Positions 50,210 through 59,728 of a stretch of 64,000 bases of DNA are shown piece after piece. Source of the stretch: Streptomyces sp. NBC_00258. Lineage in GTDB: Bacteria; Actinomycetota; Actinomycetes; Streptomycetales; Streptomycetaceae. The translations under genes and the position numbers were made by a program. A model generated the notes under the pieces. That model was not told the origin of the DNA and made no database searches. It was given only the letters and a program-made list of their open reading frames with translations. The stretch spans positions 7,874,001-7,938,000 of the forward strand of contig NZ_CP108081.1 of assembly GCF_036182465.1 (NCBI RefSeq), given 5' to 3'. Each line of letters begins with the position of its first letter. Position 1 is the first letter of the stretch.

Positions 50210-51154
50210 GTGAGGGACACACGAGAGAGCCGGCTGCTCTTGGTGCTGCTGATCGCCATCGCGTTCGCTTTGATCACGGTGGACATCCGCGGCGGCAAGG
50301 ATTCGCCGGTCGACGGTGCCCGGCAGGCCGCCGCCACGGTCTTCGGCCCGATCGAGAACGGGGTGTCGTCCGCGGTCGACCCCGTCGGCAACGCGATCGA
50401 GGCAGTGAAGGGCTCGGGTGGCCGTCACGACCGCATCGCCCAACTGGAGCGCGACAACGCCGCGTTGAAGGCGAAGCTGGGCAGCGACGACCGTAACCGC
50501 AGCCGCCTCAAACAGCTCGACAAGGTCCTCAAGACGGCCGGCGCCGGGCAGTACGGCATCAAGGGCGCCGAGGTCATCGCCATAGGAGCGGCCCAGGGCT
50601 TCTCCTGGACCGTGACCATCGACGTCGGCGCGAACGACGGCATCAAGCGGGACATGACCGTCCTGAACGGAGACGGGCTGGTCGGCCGCGTCACCACCGT
50701 GGGGCCCAACACCGCCACCGTGCTGCTCGCCAACGACCCCGACTTCACGGTCGGCACGCGTATGGAGGCCACCGACGAGCTGGGCTTCGCCTCCGGCCAG
50801 GGTGACCGCCCGCTGCGCGTGGAGCTGCTCAACGGCAAGGCCAAGATCAAGAAGGGTGACCGGCTGGTCACCTTCGGATCCCAGGCCGACAGGCCGTTCG
50901 TGCCGGGCGTCCCGGTCGGCATCGTGTCCCGCGTGGACCCCTCCGGCGGCGACCTGACCCGCACGCTCTACGTCACGCCGTACGTGTCCTTCACCAAGCT
51001 CGACATCGTCGGTGTCGTAGTCCAGGCCCCGCGCAAGGACCCACGTGACGACGTGCTGCCGCCCAAACCGGAGCCAACGCCCACGCCGACCGTGACCGTG
51101 ACGGTCACGCCCTCGGCGAACGCGCCCGCCGACGGTCTGCAGCAAGAGCAGTAG
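50210..51154 (+). CDS. mreC: Rod-shape protein MreC
   Basis: This bitopic membrane protein links the Mre cytoskeleton to wall synthases. It has 314 aa: one N-terminal TM (LLLVLLIAIAFALITVDI), a coiled coil (RIAQLERDNAALKAKLG), the beta-barrel MreC domain, and a Pro/Thr-rich tail with TPTPTVTVTVTP. GTG at 50210 is used; GAAGG lies about 14 nt upstream, so the ribosome site is distant. A short direct repeat (cacacgtattcga-like) lies near 50146-50186. Confidence 0.93.
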   Translation: MRDTRESRLLLVLLIAIAFALITVDIRGGKDSPVDGARQAAATVFGPIENGVSSAVDPVGNAIEAVKGSGGRHDRIAQLERDNAALKAKLGSDDRNRSRLKQLDKVLKTAGAGQYGIKGAEVIAIGAAQGFSWTVTIDVGANDGIKRDMTVLNGDGLVGRVTTVGPNTATVLLANDPDFTVGTRMEATDELGFASGQGDRPLRVELLNGKAKIKKGDRLVTFGSQADRPFVPGVPVGIVSRVDPSGGDLTRTLYVTPYVSFTKLDIVGVVVQAPRKDPRDDVLPPKPEPTPTPTVTVTVTPSANAPADGLQQEQ

Positions 51155-51173
51155 GAAGTAGGAGCTGAATCCC

Positions 51174-51854
51174 ATGCGCTTCAACCGAATGCTGCTCTCC
51201 ACCACCCTCGTGGTCGTCGCCCTGGTGGTTCAGGTGAGCGTCCTGGCCCGGCTCCACCTGCCGGGAGCCGTGCCCGATCTGCTGCTGCTCACCGTGCTCG
51301 GCCTCGCCCTGGTCTACGGCCATGTCGGCGGCGCCCTCATCGGCTTCGGCGCGGGCCTGCTCGCCGACCTGGCCCCGCCCGCCGACCACGCCGCCGGGCG
51401 CTACGCCCTCGTGCTGTGCGTCATCGGCTACCTCGCCGGACTCGCCAAGCCTGATCACGGCCAGCTCAAGTCCGCCACCGGCCCGATGGCCGTGGTCGTC
51501 GCCGCCGCGGTCGGATCCACCCTCCTGTACGCGGGAGTGGGCGCCCTCGTCGGCGACACCGCGGCCCGCCATGTGGGCCTGAGCAGCCTGCTGTTCACGG
51601 CCGCTCTGTACGACCTGCTGCTCGCCCCGTTCGTCGTGCCGGGGATCATGGCCCTGGCCCGGCGCGCCGAGAACGACCCGCTCGCGGAGGCAGGCGGCGG
51701 CGGTGGCTCCGCCAAGAAACCCGACGTCACCGCGGGCTGGCTGTCCTCCGGGACCGGCCTGAGCATCGGCAGCCAGCGCGGCGGCCTGAGAGTCAAGGCG
51801 GCCAAGGCGCGCGTCGCGCGTGCGGGACGCATCAAGGGGGTCAAGCGGCTGTGA
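51174..51854 (+). CDS. mreD: Rod-shape protein MreD
   Basis: This is a membrane partner of MreC, 226 aa, with five or six hydrophobic segments (LLSTTLVVVALVVQVSVLAR, DLLLLTVLGLALVYGH, VVAAAVGSTLLYAGVGALVG). The C-terminal ~60 residues are polar, Gly-rich then Lys/Arg-rich. ATG at 51174 has AGGAGC 8 nt upstream, 19 nt after the mreC stop. Confidence 0.93.
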   Translation: MRFNRMLLSTTLVVVALVVQVSVLARLHLPGAVPDLLLLTVLGLALVYGHVGGALIGFGAGLLADLAPPADHAAGRYALVLCVIGYLAGLAKPDHGQLKSATGPMAVVVAAAVGSTLLYAGVGALVGDTAARHVGLSSLLFTAALYDLLLAPFVVPGIMALARRAENDPLAEAGGGGGSAKKPDVTAGWLSSGTGLSIGSQRGGLRVKAAKARVARAGRIKGVKRL

Positions 51855-51936
51855 GAGCGGTGCTCAAGACAACAACTGCACACCGGATGGGCTCTCACGA
51901 CGACAGCACACCGTATGAGCTGAGGGAGGGGGATCA

Positions 51937-54192
51937 GTGACCAACATCCCGGAGACCGGCCGGAGCCCACGGGTCCAGATCCGGCTCGTCGTCATCCAGA
52001 TCCTCGTGCTCTCGCTCCTGGGCACCCTCGGCGGGCGCCTCTGGTACCTCCAGATCCGCAACGGCGACGAGTACGCCAAGGAGGCCTCCGGCAACCACGT
52101 CCAGCAGGTCGTCAGCCCCGCCGTGCGCGGCTCGATCCTGGACGCCCGCGGAGTGCCGATCGCCGACAACGAGACCCGGCTCGTGGTCTCCGCGTCCCGC
52201 ACCGACCTGCTGAAGATGAAGGACGACGGCGACGCCGTCCTCGCCAAGCTCGCGCGTGTCCTCGGCATGAAGGCCAAGGACGTCATGGACAAGGTCCGGC
52301 TGTGCGACTCGAAGACGCCGCAGCCGTGCTGGAACGGCTCGCCCTACCAGCCGATCCCCATCACCGACGAGGCCACGGCCAAGCAGGCCCTGCAGATCCG
52401 CGAGCGTGCCGAGGACTTCCCCGGCATCACCGCCGAGCCGCAGGCCGTCCGCCGCTACGCCGCCCCCGGTGAGGCCAACACCGCGCAGGTCCTCGGTTAT
52501 CTCTCGCCCGTCACCGACGAGGAGATCACCAAGGCCAAGGACACCGACTCGCCGTATCTGCGCTCCGACCAGGTCGGCCGCTCGGGCCTCGAGCGCGAGT
52601 ACGACAAGGAACTGCGCGGCAAGGCCGGCGTCACCCGCTACGAGGTCGACAACCTCGGCCGCGTCATCGGCCAGGCCAAGAGCGACGAGGCCCAGCCCGG
52701 CGCCAACGTCGTCACCAGCATCGACTCCCGCGTCCAGCGCGTCGCGGAGTACGAGCTGAACGAGGCGATGAAGGACGCCCGCGACGAATTCGACGACAAC
52801 ACCGGCGAGAACTACAAGGCCGACTCCGGCGCGGTCGTCGTCATGGAGGCCAAGACCGGCCGCGTCGTCGCGATGGCGTCCAACCCGTCGTACGACCCGA
52901 ACGCCTGGGTCGGCGGGATCTCCGGCAAGGACTACACCAAGCTCACCGGCAAGGACTCCAACTACCCGCTCCTGAACCGCGCGATCCAGGGCCAGTCGGC
53001 CCCCGGCTCCGTCTTCAAGGTCATCCCGACGGCCGCCGCGATCAACGCGGGTTACTCCTTCGACGGCCCCTACGAATGCTCCAGTTCGTACTCCATCGGC
53101 GGCCAGGTCTTCAAGAACTTCGAGTCGAAGGGGTACGGCCCGATCAGCCTCGGCCGCGCCCTTGAGGTCTCCTGTGACACCGTCTTCTACCGGCTCTCCC
53201 ACGAGGAGTGGAAGCGGGACGGCGGCATCAAGCCGAAGAAGAACGCCAAGAACTGGTTCTACAAGACGGCCCACCAGTTCGGCCTCGGCAAGGAGACCGG
53301 CATCGACCTGCCGAACGAGGTAGCCGGCCGCGTCCCCGACCGCCAGTGGAAGCTCGACTACTGGAAGGCCAACAAGGACGCCTGGTGCAAGTACGGCAAG
53401 AAGGGCGGCTCGTACGCCCAGCAGATCGCGTACGAGAACTGCCTCGAAGGCAACCGGATGCGTGCCGGTGACTCCGTCAACTACTCCATCGGCCAGGGCG
53501 ACACGCTCGTCACCCCGATCCAGATGGCGACGATCTACGGGGCGATCTCCAACGGCGGCACCCTCTACGACCCGACCGTCGGCAAGGCGATCATCAGCCC
53601 CGACGGCAAGACGGTCCAGGAGATCAAGCCGAAGTCGCACGGCAAGCTGCCGATGACGCAGAAGACGCGCGACTCGATAGACGGTGCCCTCGCGGGAGTC
53701 GCGACCCGCGGTTCGGCCGCCTGGCGGTTCGGCGGCTGGCCGCAGGACAAGATCCCGCTGCACGCCAAGACGGGTACGGCCGAGGTCTACGGCAAGCAGA
53801 CGACCTCATGGTTCACCACGTACACCAAGGACTACACGGTCGTCATGACCATCTCCCAGGGTGGTACGGGCTCCGGTGCCTCGGCCCCCGCCGTGCGCAA
53901 GATCTACAACGCGCTGTACGGCATCTCCGAGGACGGCACGATCGACAAGAAGAAGGCCCTGCTCTACACCCCGCAGAAGAGCCTTCCGAAGATCGAGGCC
54001 GACGGTTCGATCGACTCCCCGAAGGCCGAGAAGTACCCGGCCAAGGAGGAGCAGGCCTCCGAGGAGGGCGGGCAGCAGCCGGTGTCCGGTGACGACCCGG
54101 CCGCCATCGTGCCGAACCCCGACCCCGGCAACAACCGCGACGCCCGAAGGCGCTCGGCCCGCCCGAGGAAGAGGCGGAGGACGCTTACATGA
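51937..54192 (+). CDS. mrdA: Penicillin-binding protein 2 (class B transpeptidase)
   Basis: This transpeptidase cross-links peptidoglycan with RodA. It has 751 aa: one N-terminal TM (VVIQILVLSLLGTLGGRLW), a PBP dimer domain, and a transpeptidase domain with Ser358 in SVFK, SVN at 513-515 and KTG at 611-613. The C-terminal ~80 residues are polar and charged. GTG at 51937 follows GAGGGAGGGGG. The stop overlaps the rodA start (ATGA), so the pair is co-translated. Confidence 0.96.
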   Translation: MTNIPETGRSPRVQIRLVVIQILVLSLLGTLGGRLWYLQIRNGDEYAKEASGNHVQQVVSPAVRGSILDARGVPIADNETRLVVSASRTDLLKMKDDGDAVLAKLARVLGMKAKDVMDKVRLCDSKTPQPCWNGSPYQPIPITDEATAKQALQIRERAEDFPGITAEPQAVRRYAAPGEANTAQVLGYLSPVTDEEITKAKDTDSPYLRSDQVGRSGLEREYDKELRGKAGVTRYEVDNLGRVIGQAKSDEAQPGANVVTSIDSRVQRVAEYELNEAMKDARDEFDDNTGENYKADSGAVVVMEAKTGRVVAMASNPSYDPNAWVGGISGKDYTKLTGKDSNYPLLNRAIQGQSAPGSVFKVIPTAAAINAGYSFDGPYECSSSYSIGGQVFKNFESKGYGPISLGRALEVSCDTVFYRLSHEEWKRDGGIKPKKNAKNWFYKTAHQFGLGKETGIDLPNEVAGRVPDRQWKLDYWKANKDAWCKYGKKGGSYAQQIAYENCLEGNRMRAGDSVNYSIGQGDTLVTPIQMATIYGAISNGGTLYDPTVGKAIISPDGKTVQEIKPKSHGKLPMTQKTRDSIDGALAGVATRGSAAWRFGGWPQDKIPLHAKTGTAEVYGKQTTSWFTTYTKDYTVVMTISQGGTGSGASAPAVRKIYNALYGISEDGTIDKKKALLYTPQKSLPKIEADGSIDSPKAEKYPAKEEQASEEGGQQPVSGDDPAAIVPNPDPGNNRDARRRSARPRKRRRTLT

Positions 54193-55388
54193 CCGGCGCG
54201 AACGGATTCTCCGTCTCCGGATACGGGCCCGAACGCTCCAGCTGGTCGCGGCTGTTCGCCCGCGACTCGCTCGCCCGCAGGCTCGACTGGCCGATACTGT
54301 TCTCGGCCATCGCGCTCTCCCTGATCGGCGCGGCCCTCGTCTACTCGGCGACCCGCAACCGCACCGAGCTCAACCAGGGCGACCCGTACTACTTCCTGTT
54401 CCGGCATCTGCTCAACACGGGCATCGGCTTCGCCCTGATGATCGGCACGGTCTGGCTCGGCCACCGCACCCTGCGCACGGCCGTACCGATCCTGTACGGG
54501 ATCTCCGTCTTCCTGATCCTGCTGGTGCTGACCCCGCTCGGCGCGACCATCAACGGCGCGCACGCGTGGATCGTCATCGGCGGCGGCTTCTCGCTCCAGC
54601 CCTCCGAGTTCGTGAAGATCACGATCATCCTGGGCATGGCGATGCTGCTCGCGGCCCGGGTCGACGCCGGCGACAAGCCCTACCCCGACCACCGCACGGT
54701 CCTGCAGGCGCTCGGCCTGGCCGCCGTACCGATACTGATCGTCATGCTCATGCCCGACCTCGGCTCGGTCATGGTCATGGTGATCGTCGTGCTCGGCGTG
54801 CTGCTCGCCTCCGGCGCCTCCAACCGCTGGGTCTTCGGGCTGCTCGGCGCCGGCGCCCTCGGCGCGATCGCGGTCTGGCAACTCAAGATCCTCGACGAGT
54901 ACCAGATCAACCGCTTCGCGGCCTTCGCCAACCCCGAGCTCGACCCTGCGGGCGTCGGCTACAACACCAACCAGGCGCGTATCGCGATCGGCTCCGGCGG
55001 TCTCTTCGGGACCGGCCTCGGCAAGGGCTCGCAGACCACCGGCCAGTTCGTGCCCGAGCAGCAGACGGACTTCGTCTTCACGGTCGCCGGCGAGGAACTC
55101 GGCTTCGTCGGCGCCGGACTGATCCTGGTCCTGCTGGGCATCGTGCTGTGGCGGGCCTGCCGCATCGCCCGCGAGACGACCGAGCTGTACGGCACGATCG
55201 TCGCCGCCGGGATCATCGCCTGGTTCGCCTTCCAGTCCTTCGAGAACGTCGGCATGACCCTAGGCATCATGCCGGTGGCGGGTCTGCCACTGCCTTTCGT
55301 GTCGTACGGAGGCTCGTCGATGTTCGCCGTCTGGGTGGCCGTGGGGCTCCTGCAGTCGATCCGAGTCCAAAGACCGATGTCGGCCTAG
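54189..55388 (+). CDS. rodA: RodA/SfR, SEDS peptidoglycan glycosyltransferase
   Basis: This polytopic SEDS enzyme polymerises lipid II. It has 399 aa and about ten TM segments. Family motifs are GATINGAHAWIVIGGGFSLQ and PSEFVKITIIL, MPDLGSVMVMV, and the late loop NTNQARIAIGSGGLFGTGLG with PEQQTDFVFTVAGEELGF, which holds the catalytic Asp region. It corresponds by position to sfr of S. coelicolor. It overlaps mrdA by 4 nt. Confidence 0.96.
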   Translation: MTGANGFSVSGYGPERSSWSRLFARDSLARRLDWPILFSAIALSLIGAALVYSATRNRTELNQGDPYYFLFRHLLNTGIGFALMIGTVWLGHRTLRTAVPILYGISVFLILLVLTPLGATINGAHAWIVIGGGFSLQPSEFVKITIILGMAMLLAARVDAGDKPYPDHRTVLQALGLAAVPILIVMLMPDLGSVMVMVIVVLGVLLASGASNRWVFGLLGAGALGAIAVWQLKILDEYQINRFAAFANPELDPAGVGYNTNQARIAIGSGGLFGTGLGKGSQTTGQFVPEQQTDFVFTVAGEELGFVGAGLILVLLGIVLWRACRIARETTELYGTIVAAGIIAWFAFQSFENVGMTLGIMPVAGLPLPFVSYGGSSMFAVWVAVGLLQSIRVQRPMSA

Positions 55389-55426
55389 CGAACTTTGGGG
55401 GTCTGCCCATGGATCGGATTCGCGAC

Positions 55427-55432
55427 TAGATT
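55427..55432 (+). promoter_or_regulatory. -10 box of the CYTH-CHAD gene, apparently leaderless
   Basis: TAGATT ends 6 nt before ATG 55439 and no ribosome site intervenes. Confidence 0.5.
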
Positions 55433-55438
55433 CGGTTC

Positions 55439-56953
55439 ATGGCGGACACAAAGCGGGAGATCGAGCGTAAATACGAAGCCGATGAGAGCGCCGGACTGTC
55501 GGATCTGCCGGACCTGACACGGGTCTCCGGCGTCTCGGCCGTCATCGACAAGGGCGTCGCCGAACTCGACGCGACCTACTACGACACGCCCGACCAACGG
55601 CTCGCCGCCGCGTCGCTCACCCTGCGCCGCCGCACCGGGGGCGACGACGCGGGCTGGCACCTGAAACTGCCGGTCTCCGAGGGCGTACGCGACGAGATCC
55701 ACGCCCCGCTCTCCGACACCGTGCCCCGGACGCTCAGCGGACTCGTCCGCTCCCGGGTGCGCGACGCCGAACTGGTCCCCGTCGTCCGGCTGCAGTCGGC
55801 CCGCGACATCCGCCACCTCGTCGACGCCTCCGGGGGACTGCTCGCCGAGATCAGCGTCGACCGCGTACACGCCGAGCGGCTCAGCGGCGGCGACGGGACC
55901 GCCGAATGGACCGAGATCGAGGTCGAGCTGGCCGACGACGGCGACCCCGCCTTCCTCGACAAGGTCGAGAAGAAACTCCGCAAGGCCGGCGTCTCCCGCT
56001 CCAAGTCGGCGTCCAAGCTGGCCAGGGCCCTCGGGGAGACGGGACAGGCGCCCCGTAAGCAGGCCGTCGTGGAGGCGGCTCCGGTCACTTCGGGCGACCA
56101 TGTCCTCGCGTACGTCCGAGCCCAGCGCGACGCGATCATCGAGCTCGACCCCGCCGTCCGACGCGACGTGTACGACTCCGTGCACCGCATGCGCGTCGCC
56201 ACCCGCCGGATGCGCAGCGCCTTCCGCTCGTTCGGGAAGGTCCTGGAGCCGGCCGTCACCGACCCGATCCGCGACGAGCTGAAGTGGCTGGCCGGGGAGC
56301 TGGGCGTCGACCGCGACCAGGAGGTTCTGACCGAGCGGCTGAACGCGGCCCTCGACGCACTCCCGCGCGCCCAGCTCACGGGGCCCGTCCGCACCAGGCT
56401 GCGCACCTGGTCGCACGCCCGCCGCTCCGGCTCCCGGCGCCGGCTGATCGCGGTCCTCGACGGCAGGCGGTACCTGGACCTGCTCACCACCCTGGACACG
56501 CTCCTCGCCACCCCGCCGCTTCTCAAGGCCGCCTCGGGCGACCCGGAGAGGGTGATCTCCAAGGCCGTACGCAAGGACTTCGACAAGCTGTCAGGACTGG
56601 TCGCAGAGGCCATCGAAGCTCCGCCGGGCCCGGACCGCGACCTCGCGATCCACGAGGCCCGCAAGAAGGCCAAGCGCACCCGCTACTCGGCGGAGGCGGC
56701 CACCCCCGCGCTCGGCAAACCCGCGAAGAGCCTGACGAGCGACATGAAGTCCCTCCAGAGCCTGCTCGGCGAGCACCAGGACAGCGTCATGGCCCGTGAG
56801 GCCCTGCGCGACGTCGCGACCCAGGCGCACGCGGCGGGAGAGAGTGCCTTCACGTACGGGGTGCTGTACGGGCGTGAGGAGCGGGCGGCCGAGGCCGTCG
56901 AGGCCGAGCTGCCGGGGGCGTGGGGGACGATCCGGAGCGGGACGGCGTTCTGA
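55439..56953 (+). CDS. CYTH-CHAD domain protein
   Basis: This 504-aa protein begins with the CYTH (triphosphate tunnel) motif REIERKYE (Glu7-x-Glu9-x-Lys11), followed by alternating charged strands to about residue 195. The second half is a helical CHAD domain with conserved His/Arg/Lys (DSVHRMRVATRRMRSAF, AIHEARKKAKRTRY). CYTH proteins hydrolyse inorganic triphosphate or bind polyphosphate, and CHAD domains bind polyphosphate. The transcript looks leaderless. Confidence 0.92.
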   Translation: MADTKREIERKYEADESAGLSDLPDLTRVSGVSAVIDKGVAELDATYYDTPDQRLAAASLTLRRRTGGDDAGWHLKLPVSEGVRDEIHAPLSDTVPRTLSGLVRSRVRDAELVPVVRLQSARDIRHLVDASGGLLAEISVDRVHAERLSGGDGTAEWTEIEVELADDGDPAFLDKVEKKLRKAGVSRSKSASKLARALGETGQAPRKQAVVEAAPVTSGDHVLAYVRAQRDAIIELDPAVRRDVYDSVHRMRVATRRMRSAFRSFGKVLEPAVTDPIRDELKWLAGELGVDRDQEVLTERLNAALDALPRAQLTGPVRTRLRTWSHARRSGSRRRLIAVLDGRRYLDLLTTLDTLLATPPLLKAASGDPERVISKAVRKDFDKLSGLVAEAIEAPPGPDRDLAIHEARKKAKRTRYSAEAATPALGKPAKSLTSDMKSLQSLLGEHQDSVMAREALRDVATQAHAAGESAFTYGVLYGREERAAEAVEAELPGAWGTIRSGTAF

Positions 56954-57061
56954 GGTCTCATCCGGCGATCTCCGCTCCGGACGGCGGACGGGGGGTGGCT
57001 CCCGGCACGTTAGGCTGGATGGTCACCCCTGTCGGATCTCACCCCACCAAAGGTTTGCGAG

Positions 57062-59023
57062 ATGTCTGCCGAAGTCGCTGCATCGGTGTTCCCGCAGCTC
57101 GAAGCTCTGCTCCCGCATGTGCAGAAGCCGATCCAGTACGTCGGCGGAGAGCTCAACTCAACGGTCAAGCCCTGGGAGACCACTGACGTCCGCTGGGCAC
57201 TCATGTACCCGGACGCGTACGAGGTCGGACTGCCCAACCAGGGTGTCATGATCCTTTACGAGGTCCTGAACGAGCGTGAGGGCGTCCTCGCCGAGCGCAC
57301 GTACAGCGTGTGGCCGGACCTGGAGGAGCTGATGCGCGAGCATCGGGTCCCGCAGTTCACGGTGGACAGCCACCGCCCGGTGAAGGCCTTCGACGTGTTC
57401 GGCCTGTCCTTCTCCACGGAGCTGGGCTACACGAACATGCTCACCGCGCTGGACCTCGCGGGCATTCCGCTGGAGTCCAAGGACCGGACGCTCGACGACC
57501 CGATCGTGCTGGCCGGCGGTCACGCGGCCTTCAACCCCGAGCCGATCGCGGACTTCATCGACGCGGCGATCATCGGCGACGGCGAGCAGGCCGTGCTCGA
57601 CATGACCGACATCATCCGCGCCTGGAAGGCGGAGGGCAGCCCGGGCGGCCGCGAGGAGGTCCTGTTCCGTCTGGCGAAGACGGGCAGCGTCTACATCCCG
57701 GCGTTCTACGACGTCGAGTACCTCCCCGACGGCCGGATCGCCCGCGTGGTCCCCAACAAGTCGGGCGTCCCGTGGCGGGTGTCGAAGCACACGGTCATGG
57801 ACCTGGACGAGTGGCCGTACCCGAAGCAGCCCCTCGTCCCGCTGGCCGAGACGGTCCACGAGCGCATGTCGGTGGAGATCTTCCGCGGCTGCACGCGCGG
57901 CTGCCGTTTCTGCCAGGCGGGCATGATCACCCGCCCGGTGCGCGAGCGCTCCATCACGGGCATCGGCGACATGGTGGAGAAGGGCCTCAAGGCGACGGGC
58001 TTCGAGGAGGTCGGCCTGCTGTCCCTCTCCTCGGCGGACCACTCGGAGATCGGCGACATCGCGAAGGGCCTGGCGGACCGGTACGAGGAGGACAAGATCG
58101 GCCTGTCCCTCCCGTCGACCCGCGTGGACGCCTTCAACGTCGACCTGGCGAACGAACTGACGAGGAACGGCCGGCGCTCGGGCCTGACGTTCGCGCCCGA
58201 GGGCGGCTCGGAGCGCATGCGCAAGGTCATCAACAAGATGGTCTCGGAAGAGGACCTGATCCGTACGGTCTCCACGGCCTACGGCAACGGCTGGCGCCAG
58301 GTGAAGCTCTACTTCATGTGCGGCCTGCCGACGGAGACGGACGAGGACGTCCTCCAGATCGCGGACATGGCGATGAACGTGATCGCCGAGGGCCGCAAGG
58401 TCTCCGGCCAGAACGACATCCGCTGCACGGTGTCGATCGGCGGCTTCGTCCCCAAGCCCCACACCCCCTTCCAGTGGGCCCCGCAGCTGTCGGCGGAGGA
58501 GACGGACGTACGTCTCGGAAAGCTCCGCGACAAGATCCGCGGCGACAAGAAGTACGGCCGCTCCATCGGCTTCCGCTACCACGACGGCAAGCCCGGCATC
58601 GTCGAGGGCCTGCTCTCCCGCGGCGACCGCCGCATCGGCTCCGTCATCCGCGCCGTCTACGAGGACGGCGGCCGCTTCGACGGCTGGCGCGAGCACTTCT
58701 CGTACGACCGCTGGATGCAGTGCGCCGAGAAGACGCTGCCCGCCTTCGGCGTGGACGTCGACTGGTACACGACCCGCGAGAAGACCTACGAGGAGGTCCT
58801 CCCCTGGGACCACCTGGACTCCGGCCTCGACAAGGACTGGCTCTGGGAGGACTGGCAGGACGCCCTCGACGAGACAGAGGTCGAGGACTGCCGGTGGACA
58901 CCTTGCTTCGACTGCGGGGTGTGCCCGCAGATGGATACTTGGCCACAAGTAAGCAACAGCGGGAAGAAGTTGCTGCCACTGACGGTCAAGAAGGACGCGG
59001 CGACCAGCGGACACGAGCACTGA
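57062..59023 (+). CDS. B12-binding radical SAM protein, TIGR03960 family
   Basis: This iron-sulfur enzyme has 653 aa. An N-terminal cobalamin-binding-like region is followed by the radical SAM core with Cys277, Cys281 and Cys284 in FRGCTRGCRFCQAGM. A C-terminal Cys cluster (CRWTPCFDCGVCPQ) follows. The family is widespread and usually works with a DUF2344 protein, perhaps in RNA modification; that partner is not in this window. The last residues (MDTWPQVSNSGKKLLPL) differ from the copy at 61316, which reads MDTSIQIGPTGKKLLPL, the form I expect for this family. The present 3' end may therefore have been brought in by recombination. Confidence 0.92.
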   Translation: MSAEVAASVFPQLEALLPHVQKPIQYVGGELNSTVKPWETTDVRWALMYPDAYEVGLPNQGVMILYEVLNEREGVLAERTYSVWPDLEELMREHRVPQFTVDSHRPVKAFDVFGLSFSTELGYTNMLTALDLAGIPLESKDRTLDDPIVLAGGHAAFNPEPIADFIDAAIIGDGEQAVLDMTDIIRAWKAEGSPGGREEVLFRLAKTGSVYIPAFYDVEYLPDGRIARVVPNKSGVPWRVSKHTVMDLDEWPYPKQPLVPLAETVHERMSVEIFRGCTRGCRFCQAGMITRPVRERSITGIGDMVEKGLKATGFEEVGLLSLSSADHSEIGDIAKGLADRYEEDKIGLSLPSTRVDAFNVDLANELTRNGRRSGLTFAPEGGSERMRKVINKMVSEEDLIRTVSTAYGNGWRQVKLYFMCGLPTETDEDVLQIADMAMNVIAEGRKVSGQNDIRCTVSIGGFVPKPHTPFQWAPQLSAEETDVRLGKLRDKIRGDKKYGRSIGFRYHDGKPGIVEGLLSRGDRRIGSVIRAVYEDGGRFDGWREHFSYDRWMQCAEKTLPAFGVDVDWYTTREKTYEEVLPWDHLDSGLDKDWLWEDWQDALDETEVEDCRWTPCFDCGVCPQMDTWPQVSNSGKKLLPLTVKKDAATSGHEH

Positions 59024-59165
59024 GGTGAGCGATGCGTTCCGGCGCATCGCCGATGCTCTGGCGGGTGCCAGCGAGGATGAGGCAGCTGCCATGCTGAACG
59101 CCCTTGGCGGCGCAGAGGGCAGGCGGCAGGAGTCTGTGGGGGATGCGCCGAGGACGCCGCTGCCG
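58924..59165 (+). repeat. Direct repeat copy 1 (radical SAM 3' end plus next gene)
   Basis: This ~240-bp stretch is homologous to 61316-61555 at a constant offset of 2392 bp through both stop and start codons. About 21 bp in the LPLTVKKD coding part are identical. Copy 1 is attached to the intact gene. Confidence 0.75.
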
Positions 59166-59213
59166 CCGCCTGGAGGCCCTTCAACGGTCCACTCCGAGGT
59201 GGAGTGGGTCTGA
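59025..59213 (+). CDS. Small protein downstream of the radical SAM gene
   Basis: This 62-aa protein (MSDAFRRIADALAGASEDEA and on) has a helical first half and a Pro-rich second half. GTG lies one base after the radical SAM stop, so translation is coupled. A diverged copy starts at 61417 with the same one-base spacing. I recognise no family. Confidence 0.55.
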   Translation: MSDAFRRIADALAGASEDEAAAMLNALGGAEGRRQESVGDAPRTPLPPPGGPSTVHSEVEWV

Positions 59214-59254
59214 GCCTGCTGCGTAGGCAGCATGTGGATATGTGTGCACTCATG

Positions 59255-59278
59255 AGCCCCTCCCGGTTGGGAGGGGCT
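59255..59278 (+). terminator. Hairpin terminator
   Basis: AGCCCCTCCC and GGGAGGGGCT form a perfect 10-bp stem with loop GGTT. A weaker 6-bp hairpin stands at 59217-59232. It ends the radical SAM operon. Confidence 0.8.
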
Positions 59279-59364
59279 TCGGGCTCTCTGTGGATCGCTG
59301 GGCGGCTGACTCGCTCCCGAGGCCTGCTCACACGGGTGGAACTGCTGCCTGCGACGATTCGCCT

Positions 59365-59715
59365 GTGAGCTATGACCTTGCTGTGTGGGACGGCGAACGT
59401 CCACTCGACAACCACCAAGCGGGCTCGGTCTACGACGAGCTGTACGAGCGGTATCTGGAGCCGGAGGACGGGGGCATGCCCCCGGCACCCCGGATCGTGG
59501 CCTACGTCGAAGCGCTCGTAGAGCAGTACCCGGACGATGTTGACCGCGGTGCCGTATGGGCGTCGTCACCGGTCATTGACGAGGCGTCGGGCCCGATCGT
59601 GTACCTACTTATGTCCTACGGCAAGGCTGAGGAAGTGTCCCAGTACGCCGCGTCGCTGGCTCGCGACCTCGGTCTCGTCTGCTTCGATCCGCAAGGAGAA
59701 TGCCTCCGGCCTTGA
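59365..59715 (+). CDS. Small acidic cytoplasmic protein, immunity-like
   Basis: This 116-aa protein starts MSYDLAVWDGERPLDNHQAG and continues with AYVEALVEQYPDD and ASGPIVYLLMSYGKAEEVSQ, ending CFDPQGECLRP. I recall a large actinobacterial family of this form (SYDLAVWEG), acidic and single-domain, often found near secreted toxins, but its biochemical role is not known to me. GTG 59365 is the start that matches the family. No toxin gene is adjacent, so it would be an orphan immunity gene if that reading is right. Confidence 0.7.
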   Translation: MSYDLAVWDGERPLDNHQAGSVYDELYERYLEPEDGGMPPAPRIVAYVEALVEQYPDDVDRGAVWASSPVIDEASGPIVYLLMSYGKAEEVSQYAASLARDLGLVCFDPQGECLRP

Positions 59716-59728
59716 ACGGGCCGTTCGT

